Below the pieces are notes generated by a model that was given only the letters and a program-made list of their open reading frames with translations, ran no database searches and had not been told where the DNA came from. This document shows, piece by piece, positions 7,574 through 14,386 of a stretch of 14,386 nucleotides of DNA (the stretch's first letter is position 1; each line of letters begins with the position of its first letter). Source of the DNA: Dyella_B sp035277725 (GTDB lineage Bacteria > Pseudomonadota > Gammaproteobacteria > Xanthomonadales > Rhodanobacteraceae); NCBI RefSeq assembly GCF_035277725.1, contig NZ_DATEJY010000117.1, forward strand, positions 1 through 14,386. Direction: 5' to 3'. A program made the translations under genes and the position numbers.

Positions 7574-8205
7574 TTCGCGCGTGGCTCGATTCTCTTCCCC
7601 TGGTGGCGATTCTTCGCGGCATCCGGCCCGACGAAGCACTCGCCGTTGGCAACGCCCTGGTCGATGCGGGCTTCCGCGTGATCGAGGTGCCGATGAATTC
7701 GCCGCAGCCGCTGGAGAGCATTCGCTTGATGTCCGAAGCATTGGGCCAGCATTGCCTGATCGGCGCCGGCACCGTGCTGCAGCCGGAACAGGTCACGGAA
7801 GTGGCAGCCGCGGGCGGCAAGCTGATCGTGATGCCGCACGCCGATACACGCGTGATCAGCGCGGCCAAGCGCGCCAGCCTGTATTGCGTGCCAGGCGTTG
7901 CCACACCGACCGAAGCGTTTGCCGCCATCCAGGCCGGCGCCGACGCGATCAAGCTGTTCCCTGCCGAACTGCTTACGCCGCCGGTGCTCAAGGCATGGCG
8001 CGCGGTAATGCCGCGCGACCTGCCCATGCTGCCGGTCGGCGGCATCACGCCGGAAAACATGGCCCCTTATGTCGCCGCAGGCGCCAACGGCTTCGGCCTC
8101 GGCTCCGCACTCTACGCACCCGGCCGTGATGCGAACGACGTCGGTCGTCGCGCCCACGCCTTCGCTCAAGCCTGGAAAACAAGTTCTCAAGGAAACCCCG
8201 CATGA
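7570..8205 (+). CDS. dgoA: 2-dehydro-3-deoxy-6-phosphogalactonate aldolase
   Basis: A class I aldolase of the KDPG/KDPGal family that splits 2-dehydro-3-deoxy-6-phosphogalactonate into pyruvate and glyceraldehyde-3-phosphate. The 211 residues fit the family. The Schiff-base lysine is K128 in AIKLFPAE, the general acid/base is E39 in IEVPMNSP, and GAGTVL (65-70), CVPGVATP (106-113) and PVGGI (155-159) line the expected pocket. The start at 7570 overlaps the kinase stop (ATGA) and has GGAG upstream; the 23 open codons before it lie inside dgoK. The end overlaps dgoD by four bases. The sequence alone does not separate the galacto- from the gluco-isomer with certainty, but the dgoK and dgoD neighbours do. 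Confidence 0.94.
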   Translation: MIRAWLDSLPLVAILRGIRPDEALAVGNALVDAGFRVIEVPMNSPQPLESIRLMSEALGQHCLIGAGTVLQPEQVTEVAAAGGKLIVMPHADTRVISAAKRASLYCVPGVATPTEAFAAIQAGADAIKLFPAELLTPPVLKAWRAVMPRDLPMLPVGGITPENMAPYVAAGANGFGLGSALYAPGRDANDVGRRAHAFAQAWKTSSQGNPA

Positions 8206-9350
8206 AGATCACCCGTCTCACCACCTTCCTCGTTCCGCCGCGTTGGCTGTTCGTACGGATCGATACCGATGAAGGCATCAGCGGCTGGGGCGAACCGGTC
8301 GTTGAGGGCCGCGCGCATACGGTTGCGGCAGCGGTCGAGGAACTTTCCGATTACCTCATCGGCAAAGATCCGCGCCACATCGAAGACCATTGGAACGTGA
8401 TGTACCGCGGCGGCTTCTATCGCGGCGGCCCGATCCTGATGAGCGCCATCGCCGGTATCGACCAGGCGCTGTGGGACATCAAGGGCAAGCATCTGGGCGT
8501 GCCCGTGCATGCCTTGTTCGGCGGTCCGGTGCGCGAGCGCATCCGCGTGTATTCGTGGATCGGCGGCGATCGCCCGTCGGATACCGCCAAGGCGGCGAAG
8601 GAAGCGGTGGCGCGTGGATTTACCGCGGTAAAGATGAACGCGACCGAGGAAATGCACTTCGTCGACACGCATGAAAAAGTGCAGCGCGTGCTGGAAAACG
8701 TGCAGGCCGTGCGCGACGCCGTAGGCCCCGATATCGGCCTTGGCCTGGATTTCCACGGCCGCGTGCACAAGCCGATGGCCAAGGTGCTGATGCGCGAACT
8801 GCTCCCGTTCAAGCTGATGTTTATCGAAGAGCCGGTGCTTTCCGATCATCTGGAATGCATCCCGGAACTGGCCAGCATTTCGCCCGCGCCGATCGCCTTG
8901 GGTGAGCGCATGTATTCGCGCTATGACTTCAAGCGCGTGTTCGCCACCGGCGGCGTGGACATCATCCAGCCTGATCCGTCGCATTCGGGCGGCATCACGG
9001 AAACGCGCAAGATTGCGATGATGGCCGAAGCCCACGACGTGGCGTTGGCGCTGCATTGCCCGCTGGGGCCGATCGCACTCGCCGCCAACCTGCAGCTGGA
9101 TGCGATGTGCCACAACGCCTTCATCCAGGAACAGAGCCTGGGCATCCACTACAACGCTACGAACGACCTGCTCGACTACATCACCGACCGCAGCGTATTC
9201 GCGTACGAAAACGGTTTTGTCACCATGCCGACCGGCCCCGGTCTCGGGGTGCAAGTGAACGAGGCTTACGTGGCCGAACGCGCCACCGTCGGGCATCGTT
9301 GGCGCAATCCGATCTGGCGTCACAGCGACGGCAGCGTGGCCGAATGGTAA
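8202..9350 (+). CDS. dgoD: D-galactonate dehydratase
   Basis: An enolase-superfamily (mandelate racemase subgroup) enzyme that converts D-galactonate to 2-dehydro-3-deoxygalactonate. It is 382 residues, the same length as I recall for E. coli DgoD. The catalytic residues fall at the expected numbers: metal ligands D183 (in LDFHG), E209 (in FIEEP) and E235 (in GERMYS), with H185 and H285 (in LHCPLGP) as acid/base. The N-terminal capping domain spans about 1-120. AAGGAAA precedes the ATG, which overlaps the dgoA stop as ATGA. The close agreement of active-site positions makes galactonate a more secure substrate call than for most members of this superfamily. Confidence 0.96.
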   Translation: MKITRLTTFLVPPRWLFVRIDTDEGISGWGEPVVEGRAHTVAAAVEELSDYLIGKDPRHIEDHWNVMYRGGFYRGGPILMSAIAGIDQALWDIKGKHLGVPVHALFGGPVRERIRVYSWIGGDRPSDTAKAAKEAVARGFTAVKMNATEEMHFVDTHEKVQRVLENVQAVRDAVGPDIGLGLDFHGRVHKPMAKVLMRELLPFKLMFIEEPVLSDHLECIPELASISPAPIALGERMYSRYDFKRVFATGGVDIIQPDPSHSGGITETRKIAMMAEAHDVALALHCPLGPIALAANLQLDAMCHNAFIQEQSLGIHYNATNDLLDYITDRSVFAYENGFVTMPTGPGLGVQVNEAYVAERATVGHRWRNPIWRHSDGSVAEW

Positions 9351-9364
9351 GGCCGTAACGATTC

Positions 9365-10132
9365 ATGTCCCCCATGTTTGCTACCTACCCCAGCCTGGTC
9401 GATCGCTCGGTATTGATTACCGGCGGCGCTACAGGCATCGGCGCTGCGTTCGTTGCGCACTTCGCGCAGCAGGGCGCGCGCGTTGCGTTTTTCGATATCG
9501 ACGACAACAGCGCCGCTGCGTTGATTGCTTCGCTTCCCGATGTACGTCATGCACCGCAGTTCACGCGCTGCGACGTGACCAACATCGCGCAGCTTCGGCA
9601 GGCCATTTTCGCAGCAAGCCAGAGCGTCGGCACCTTCAGCGTGTTGATCAACAACGCAGCCAACGATCGCCGCCATCAGTTGCAGGACACGACGCCGGAA
9701 GAATTCGAGCAAAGCATCGCCGTCAATCTGCGCCACCAGTATTTCGCAACGCAGGCGGTGGTGCCGGGCATGCGTGAACTGGGCGGCGGCTCGGTCATCT
9801 GCCTGGGCTCCACCGGCTGGATGATCAAGAACGCCGGCTATCCGATGTACGCGATGGCCAAGTCCGCCGTGCGCGGCCTGATCAATGGCCTGGCGCGCGA
9901 GCTGGGCAAGGATCAGATCCGCATCAACGCACTGGTGCCTGGCTGGGTGATTACCGACAAGCAGCGCGAGCTGTGGCTGGATGACGCCGGCAAGGCGGAA
10001 ATTGAACGCAAGCAGTGCATGCCCGGGTTTCTCGGCGCGGACGATCTCGCGCGCGCGGCTTTGTTTCTGGCCGCGGATGACAGCCGCATGTGTACGGGTC
10101 ACGACTTCTTTGTCGATGGTGGATGGGCATGA
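9365..10132 (+). CDS. SDR-family sugar 1-dehydrogenase, probable D-galactose dehydrogenase
   Basis: A classical short-chain dehydrogenase of 255 residues, complete: TGGATGIG (19-26) binds the dinucleotide, D44 at the end of beta-2 favours NAD+ over NADP+, NNAA is at 96-99, catalytic S149, Y162 and K166 (YxxxK) are present, and PG follows at 192-193. SDR enzymes of this kind oxidise galactose at C1 to the lactone in rhizobia and pseudomonads. Placement between galactonate dehydratase and a lactonase makes that the likely reaction, the first cytosolic step. It lies 14 bases after dgoD, the only non-overlapping junction of the operon, and its ribosome site is weak and distant (AAGG 13 bases upstream). 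Related substrates such as L-arabinose or D-fucose cannot be excluded from sequence. Confidence 0.85.
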   Translation: MSPMFATYPSLVDRSVLITGGATGIGAAFVAHFAQQGARVAFFDIDDNSAAALIASLPDVRHAPQFTRCDVTNIAQLRQAIFAASQSVGTFSVLINNAANDRRHQLQDTTPEEFEQSIAVNLRHQYFATQAVVPGMRELGGGSVICLGSTGWMIKNAGYPMYAMAKSAVRGLINGLARELGKDQIRINALVPGWVITDKQRELWLDDAGKAEIERKQCMPGFLGADDLARAALFLAADDSRMCTGHDFFVDGGWA

Positions 10133-11019
10133 GTTTGCAAGCCTCGTTGGTGCTGGATGCGCGAAACACTCTCGGCGAGGGTGTGGTCTGGTGCACGCGT
10201 AGCCAGTCGCTGTACTGGACAGATATCCACGCGTCCGTGCTGTGGTGCTTCCGCCCCGCCGATGGCAGCACGCGCCGCTGGCCGATGCCGGAGCGCCTGG
10301 CCTCGTTCGCCTTATGCGAGGACGATGGCTGGCTGCTGCTCGGACTGGAAAGCGGGCTGGCGTTCTTCCACCAGGAAAGCGATCGGCTGATCCGCATCAC
10401 CGACGTCGAAGCCGGCCTGCCGACGCGCCTCAACGACGGCGCCTGCGATCGCCAGGGACGCTTCGTGTTCGGCACGCTGCATGAACCGGTGGGCGGCGAA
10501 GCGCGGCGTGCGGCCGGCGCCTTCTATCGGCTGCACCACGATCTGCGACTGGAGCAACTGCCGCTTGGATCGGTCGCGATCAGCAACAGCATAGCGTTCA
10601 GTCCTGACGGCGCCACCATGTATTACTGCGATTCGTGGAAGCGCACCGTGCATCGCTGCAGCTACGGCGACAGCGTGGCCGATGCGTGCATGCACATCGA
10701 CCTGACGCAGCAGCAAGGCGAGCCTGACGGTTCGGCCGTGGACAGCGAAGGCGGCCTGTGGAACGCCGAATGGGGTTCCGGCCGCGTGGTGCGCTACACC
10801 CCCGACGGCAGGCAGGACCTGGTCATCAGCGTACCGGCCAGCCAACCCACGCGCGTCGCCTTCGGCGGCGAGCGGCTGAACATGCTATACATCACCAGTG
10901 CCCGCGACGGACTTTCCGCCGAGGTGCTGGCGAAAGAACCGCATGCCGGTGGCCTGTTCGCCATCGAGGTGCCCTTCACCGGCATGCCCGAACCACGTTT
11001 CAACGGCCGGCCTGCATGA
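10129..11019 (+). CDS. SMP-30/gluconolactonase-family lactonase, probable galactonolactonase
   Basis: A 296-residue six-bladed propeller hydrolase expected to open galactono-lactone to galactonate. The metal-site residues of the SMP-30 family are all found: E17 (in LGEG), N102 (in RLNDG), N153 (in ISNSIAFSPD) and D200 (in EPDG). The start at 10129 overlaps the dehydrogenase stop as ATGA; an earlier in-frame ATG at 10090 lies within the dehydrogenase gene. It is the last gene of the operon, and its stop codon lies in the loop of the terminator hairpin. The lactone could be the 1,4 or the 1,5 form; the sequence does not say. Confidence 0.9.
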   Translation: MSLQASLVLDARNTLGEGVVWCTRSQSLYWTDIHASVLWCFRPADGSTRRWPMPERLASFALCEDDGWLLLGLESGLAFFHQESDRLIRITDVEAGLPTRLNDGACDRQGRFVFGTLHEPVGGEARRAAGAFYRLHHDLRLEQLPLGSVAISNSIAFSPDGATMYYCDSWKRTVHRCSYGDSVADACMHIDLTQQQGEPDGSAVDSEGGLWNAEWGSGRVVRYTPDGRQDLVISVPASQPTRVAFGGERLNMLYITSARDGLSAEVLAKEPHAGGLFAIEVPFTGMPEPRFNGRPA

Positions 11020-11031
11020 GCCGGCTTTTTT
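11006..11031 (+). terminator. Rho-independent terminator spanning the lactonase stop codon
   Basis: GCCGGC (11006-11011) and GCCGGC (11020-11025) pair across an 8-base loop, followed at once by six T. The TGA stop (11017-11019) lies in the loop, so the terminator overlaps the end of the gene. It should end the dgo operon before galP. Confidence 0.8.
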
Positions 11032-11125
11032 ATGCGTCGTGAAGAAAGTGAGAACACTCGCGCGGCGCATTCGATCAGGCTGCTGAACACAGGCTGGTCA
11101 TGCAGGTCACGGAAGGCCTGTCGCG

Positions 11126-11149
11126 AATCAAGCACCTGAGTGCTTGGTT
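11126..11149 (+). promoter_or_regulatory. 10-base-pair dyad, candidate operator or leader hairpin of galP
   Basis: AATCAAGCAC and GTGCTTGGTT are inverted repeats around CTGA, with only one T-G wobble in ten pairs. It starts 119 bases before the permease start. As DNA it could be an operator; as RNA, a stable leader hairpin. It has no similarity to the TAGTACTACTA dyad, so a different regulator would be involved. Confidence 0.4.
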
Positions 11150-11233
11150 TAAGCGTAGCCGGGTCCGGTCTGATACCGCGCCTGGCGTGTTGGGCAAGTG
11201 TGGGGAAGGCACTTTCTCAACTCACAACCATGA

Positions 11234-11238
11234 CGGGG
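11234..11238 (+). promoter_or_regulatory. Ribosome binding site deciding the galP start
   Basis: CGGGG ends 6 bases before the ATG at 11245. The in-frame ATG at 11230 has no such site, and the one at 11140 would add 35 residues absent from GalP relatives. The G-run sits mostly in the loop of a small hairpin, ATGAC-GGG-GTCAT (11230-11242). Confidence 0.5.
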
Positions 11239-11244
11239 TCATTC

Positions 11245-12651
11245 ATGAGTGCCAGTATCATTCCAACATCTGCGACAACACATTCCGACGTCAAGCCACA
11301 CGCCAAAGCCACCGCCATCTTCACCTGCGTGCTCGCCGCACTCGCAGGCCTGATGTTCGGCCTGGATATCGGCGTGATTTCCGGCGCCCAGCAGTTCATC
11401 CAGAAAGAATTCGGCGTTTCCGACCACGCACTCGAATGGATCGTCAGCGCGATGATGTTCGGCGCGGCGGTCGGCGCACTGGGGGCCGGCTGGCTGTCTT
11501 CCTCACTGGGGCGCAAGCGCTCGCTGATTCTCGGCGCGGTGCTGTTCGTGGCCGGCTCGGTGCTGTGCGGTTTCGCGCAGTCGCCCGACATGCTGATTGC
11601 AGCGCGCGTCATCCTTGGCCTGGCGATCGGCATCGCCTCCTTCACCGCCCCGCTGTATCTGGCCGAAGTGGCGCCGGAATACATCCGCGGCGCGATGATC
11701 TCGGTGTACCAGCTGATGATCACCATCGGCATCCTGGTGGCGTTTCTCTCCGACACCGCCTTCAGCTACACCGGCAACTGGCGCTGGATGCTCGGCATCA
11801 TCGCGATTCCGGGTGTGTTGTTCCTGATCGGCGTGCTGTTCCTGCCGGACAGCCCGCGCTGGCTGCTGATGAAGCAGCGCGATGCCGAAGCGCTGGACGT
11901 GCTGCAGCGCCTGCGCGGCAATCCGGAAATCGTCGAGCGCGAAGCGAACGACATTCGCGAGCAACTCAAGACGCCGCAGCGTGGCTGGCATCTGTTCCTG
12001 GAGAACAGCAACTTCCGCCGCTCGGTCGGCCTGGGGATTCTGTTGCAGCTGATGCAACAATTCACCGGCATGAACGTGGTGATGTACTACGCGCCGCGCA
12101 TCTTCCAGGACATGGGTTACGACACGGCGGCGCAGATGTGGTTTACCGCCATTGTCGGCCTGACCAACGTGCTGGCCACCTTCATCGCCATCGCCCTGAT
12201 CGATCGCTGGGGCCGCAAGCCGATCCTGTACACCGGCTTCGCCGTGATGGCCGTGGGCCTCGGTGTCGTCGGCAGCCTGATGGGCACGGGTTCGCATGGC
12301 ATGCAGATGTTCGCGGTGATCATGTTGCTGGTCTTCATCGTCGGCTTCGCCATGTCCGCCGGTCCGCTGATCTGGACACTGTGCTCGGAAGTGCAGCCGC
12401 TGAAGGGACGCGACTTCGGTATCGGTTGTTCCACCATGACCAACTGGATTGCCAACCTGGTCGTTGGTTTCACCTTCCTCACCTTACTCAACAGCTTCGG
12501 CCATACCAACACGTTCTGGTTGTATGCCGGCTTCAACGCCGTCTTTATCGTACTGACCTTCTGGCTGGTGCCGGAAACCAAGGGCATCACGCTGGAGCAG
12601 ATCGAACGCAACCTGATGAGCGGCAAGCGGCTGCGCGATATCGGCCGCTGA
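11245..12651 (+). CDS. galP: Sugar porter MFS permease, GalP-like galactose:H+ symporter
   Basis: A 468-residue, 12-helix inner-membrane sugar:proton symporter, nearly the length of E. coli GalP. Long stretches are recognisably those of GalP: LAALAGLMFGLDIGVISGA (30-48), SPRW (203-206) after helix 6, QQFTGMNVVMYYAP (271-284, the sugar-binding helix-7 region), RWGRKP (321-326), IWTLCSEVQPLKGRDFG (376-392) and the C-terminal VPETKG. D41 and the GRKR loop (89-92) are conserved. Galactose or glucose is the expected substrate. A terminator separates it from the dgo operon, so it is probably transcribed on its own. With periplasmic GalM on one side and a cytosolic sugar dehydrogenase on the other, it supplies free hexose to the oxidative pathway. 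Similarity is judged from memory, not an alignment. Confidence 0.93.
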   Translation: MSASIIPTSATTHSDVKPHAKATAIFTCVLAALAGLMFGLDIGVISGAQQFIQKEFGVSDHALEWIVSAMMFGAAVGALGAGWLSSSLGRKRSLILGAVLFVAGSVLCGFAQSPDMLIAARVILGLAIGIASFTAPLYLAEVAPEYIRGAMISVYQLMITIGILVAFLSDTAFSYTGNWRWMLGIIAIPGVLFLIGVLFLPDSPRWLLMKQRDAEALDVLQRLRGNPEIVEREANDIREQLKTPQRGWHLFLENSNFRRSVGLGILLQLMQQFTGMNVVMYYAPRIFQDMGYDTAAQMWFTAIVGLTNVLATFIAIALIDRWGRKPILYTGFAVMAVGLGVVGSLMGTGSHGMQMFAVIMLLVFIVGFAMSAGPLIWTLCSEVQPLKGRDFGIGCSTMTNWIANLVVGFTFLTLLNSFGHTNTFWLYAGFNAVFIVLTFWLVPETKGITLEQIERNLMSGKRLRDIGR

Positions 12652-12671
12652 TTTCGCAGTAACGGCAGTAG

Positions 12672-12720
12672 CTCTACATCTTCGTAGAGGGGAACTCCCG
12701 GCCGGCGCCATGCCGGCCGG
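12672..12720 (+). terminator. Tandem hairpins after galP, possible terminator
   Basis: Two perfect hairpins lie in the 144 bases between genes: CTCTAC-ATCTTC-GTAGAG (12672-12689) and a 9-base-pair GC stem CCGGCCGGC-GCCAT-GCCGGCCGG (12698-12720). The second is strong enough to terminate, but only TT follows it, so Rho-independent ending is uncertain. They could also protect the permease transcript 3' end. Confidence 0.45.
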
Positions 12721-12795
12721 TTACCACACAACAAGAACGACTATTCGGCCTTTTCAAACACCACGTTGCCGCTGACGCGGCATAGGAGATGGTTT

Positions 12796-14355
12796 ATGAG
12801 ACACCCGAAGCTTTGGTCGGCTTGGAGTTCCTTGTGCCTGCTGATGCTGGCCGTGTTGCTCGTCACGAGCGCACGGCCCGCACACGCCGCCACGGGCACC
12901 CTATTGACCGGTAGCACGCTTTATCCACGCGTCGTTCGCCTGCAACACAATGCAGGCTTCAACGGCATGCTGGTGGCAAGTACCAACGGCATCATCTTTC
13001 AAAGCACCAACAACGGTGCAAGCTGGAACCTGATCGGGCCGGTGCCCACGATCAGCGGTAGCTCCGAGTACTGCTGCGCAACGTTGTATGAACTGCCGCA
13101 ACAAGTCGGCGCGCTTGCAGCCGGCACGCTGATGTTTGCCGCAACGTATACCGTGAACGGCACACCGGCGATCGAGGTGTACACCAGCACCAATCAAGGC
13201 CTTTCCTGGAGTTATCACAGCACGCCGGTGCAACGCGGCGACAGCTCGCATGGCCTGTGGGAGCCGGAGTTCGAAGTGGCCAACGATGGCGCGCTGGTGA
13301 TGTTCTGGTCTGATGAGACCGATCCGTGTTGCAGCCAGAAGCTTGCGCAGATCCGCACCTATAACGGACAAACCTGGCAGGACCAGAGCAACACGGTGGC
13401 CAGTACAGTCCCATCCGATCGTCCCGGCATGGCCACGGTCAGCAAATTGCCGAATGGCCATTTCTTCATGAGCTATGAGTTGTGCGGCCCTGCTGCCTGC
13501 ACGGTGTTCTACCGCACGTCGACCGATGGCTGGAATTTCGGCGACCCCACCCATACAGGCACCAAAATCGCCACCGCCAGCGGCCAGTATCTGGAACATG
13601 CGCCCGTCAACGTGTGGAGCCCGTCGGTCATTTCCAGCAACGGTGCGATCGTGCTGGTCGGTCAGGTGATGTACGAATCCAACGGCAGCGTGTCGAGCTA
13701 CAACGGGAAGGTGTTGTTCGTTAACACCAACGTCGATGGTGCTGGCAACTGGTACACCATCAACGCACCGGTGCAGGTTCCCACCGCGTACGACAACTAT
13801 TGCCCGAATTATTCCTCGGCGCTGTTGCCCGCCTCGGACGGCTCGAGCATTCTGGAGCTGGCTTCCGACTACAACAACGGCGGCTGCATCACGTACTACG
13901 GCAGCGAATCCTGGAACAACCTGCCCGCCGACGGGTCGACGCATGCGTTCCACAACCTGCAGAACACCGCTTTGTGTTTGGACGACACCGGCTGGGGCAC
14001 TACCAACAACACCAGCGCGGAACTGTGGGACTGCAACGGTTTGGCCGTCCAAAACTGGACCGTGCATGCCGAGGGCGGCGGCTGGTATAGCATCCAGAAC
14101 CAGTACTCGGGATTGTGCGTGGACAACACCGGCGGCAGCACCACACCGGGCAACAAGGTCACGTTGTGGGGCTGCGTGGGCAACGCCAACCAGGCCTGGC
14201 TGTTCATGGACCTGGGCAACGGTACCTACAAGCTGATGAACCAGGCATCCGGTTCGCTGATGCTGGATGACACCGGCGGTTCCACCACGCACGGTACGCA
14301 GTTGCAAATCTGGACCGATAACGGACTGCCACCGCAGCAGTGGCAGCTCGACTGA
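12796..14355 (+). CDS. Secreted BNR/GH93-like beta-propeller protein with C-terminal ricin-type lectin domain
   Basis: A 519-residue exported protein with a signal peptide (1-31, ending PAHA). Residues ~40-370 form a sialidase-like propeller with Asp-box-type repeats STNNGASW (70-77) and STNQGLSW (131-138) and a degenerate STDGWNF (242-248). WEPEF (155-159) and SYEL (226-229) hold acidic residues 72 apart (E156, E228), comparable to the catalytic pair I recall for fungal GH93 exo-arabinanase. Residues ~384-519 are a ricin-B beta-trefoil with three subrepeats, each with a D-(D/N)-TG motif and QxW (QNW 419, QAW 466, QQW 514). The start follows AGGAG at 12784-12788. GH93 exo-arabinanase is the best guess; a non-catalytic or other propeller hydrolase is possible. 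Whether it shares a transcript with galP is unclear because hairpins intervene. Confidence 0.82.
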   Translation: MRHPKLWSAWSSLCLLMLAVLLVTSARPAHAATGTLLTGSTLYPRVVRLQHNAGFNGMLVASTNGIIFQSTNNGASWNLIGPVPTISGSSEYCCATLYELPQQVGALAAGTLMFAATYTVNGTPAIEVYTSTNQGLSWSYHSTPVQRGDSSHGLWEPEFEVANDGALVMFWSDETDPCCSQKLAQIRTYNGQTWQDQSNTVASTVPSDRPGMATVSKLPNGHFFMSYELCGPAACTVFYRTSTDGWNFGDPTHTGTKIATASGQYLEHAPVNVWSPSVISSNGAIVLVGQVMYESNGSVSSYNGKVLFVNTNVDGAGNWYTINAPVQVPTAYDNYCPNYSSALLPASDGSSILELASDYNNGGCITYYGSESWNNLPADGSTHAFHNLQNTALCLDDTGWGTTNNTSAELWDCNGLAVQNWTVHAEGGGWYSIQNQYSGLCVDNTGGSTTPGNKVTLWGCVGNANQAWLFMDLGNGTYKLMNQASGSLMLDDTGGSTTHGTQLQIWTDNGLPPQQWQLD

Positions 14356-14386
14356 GCAGGCGTCAGGCGCCTTCCGCAGGGCCGGA

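Larger units (their letters stand above)
11020..11244 (+). promoter_or_regulatory. Leader region of the galP-like gene
   Basis: 225 bases separate the operon terminator from the permease start. They hold a near-perfect 10-base dyad (11126-11149) and the permease ribosome site, but no convincing -35/-10 pair. The terminator upstream implies that a promoter lies somewhere here. Confidence 0.4.

Noticed and set aside
8187..9323. Minus-strand open frame (378 codons) opposite dgoD
   Set aside because: Antisense shadow; dgoD has its full active site on the plus strand.
11100..12662. Plus-strand open frame (520 codons) overlapping galP in another frame
   Set aside because: Arg/Ala-rich out-of-frame product, while the other frame encodes an intact 12-helix permease.
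12901..14307. Long open frame (468 codons) on the minus strand opposite the propeller-lectin gene
   Set aside because: Composition and repeats are the antisense shadow of a gene with a clear signal peptide, Asp boxes and QxW motifs; no ribosome site or family is recognisable.
14356..14386. GC-rich palindromic bases after the last gene at the right edge
   Set aside because: The window ends before a stem and T-run could be judged.

Overview
The window reads as one sugar-utilisation locus from a high-GC gammaproteobacterium. I infer the Xanthomonadales, probably the Rhodanobacteraceae (Dyella/Rhodanobacter-like). The basis is a TonB-Xanth-Caul-type outer-membrane receptor beside sugar genes, secreted carbohydrate-active proteins and compact ATGA-overlapping operons. 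The genus is a guess; no rRNA or housekeeping marker is present.

Layout. Positions 54-5575 hold three minus-strand genes, in transcription order: a secreted aldose 1-epimerase (galM, TTG start), a secreted clan GH-A (GH5-like) glycosidase of unknown substrate, and a TonB-dependent receptor. A 331-base divergent control region (5576-5906) separates them from a plus-strand operon: a FadR-type GntR regulator (dgoR-like), 2-dehydro-3-deoxygalactonokinase (dgoK), 2-dehydro-3-deoxy-6-phosphogalactonate aldolase (dgoA), galactonate dehydratase (dgoD), an SDR sugar dehydrogenase and an SMP-30-type lactonase. Four of the five junctions in the operon are 4-base ATGA overlaps; the fifth is a 14-base gap. 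A hairpin plus T-run ends the operon right at the lactonase stop codon. Then come a GalP-like galactose:H+ symporter with its own 225-base leader, a hairpin pair, and a secreted protein with a BNR/GH93-like beta-propeller and a C-terminal ricin-type beta-trefoil lectin.

How the genes fit together (inference from families). The receptor brings a galactose-containing oligosaccharide across the outer membrane. The GH-A enzyme, and perhaps the propeller-lectin protein outside the cell, trim the glycan. Periplasmic GalM interconverts the anomers and GalP imports galactose. Inside, the SDR makes galactonolactone, the SMP-30 protein opens it to galactonate, DgoD dehydrates it, DgoK phosphorylates the product and DgoA cleaves it to pyruvate and glyceraldehyde-3-phosphate. 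This is a complete oxidative (De Ley-Doudoroff) route with no Leloir gene in the window. The regulator leads the catabolic operon, so autoregulation is likely. A perfect TAGTA-C-TACTA dyad before the receptor gene fits the FadR-subfamily operator pattern.

Most of this is recognisable metabolism. The least explained parts are the substrate of the GH5-like enzyme, the specificity of the propeller-lectin protein, and the dyads upstream of the receptor and galP genes. I see no insertion sequence, CRISPR array, tRNA, rRNA or phage gene.
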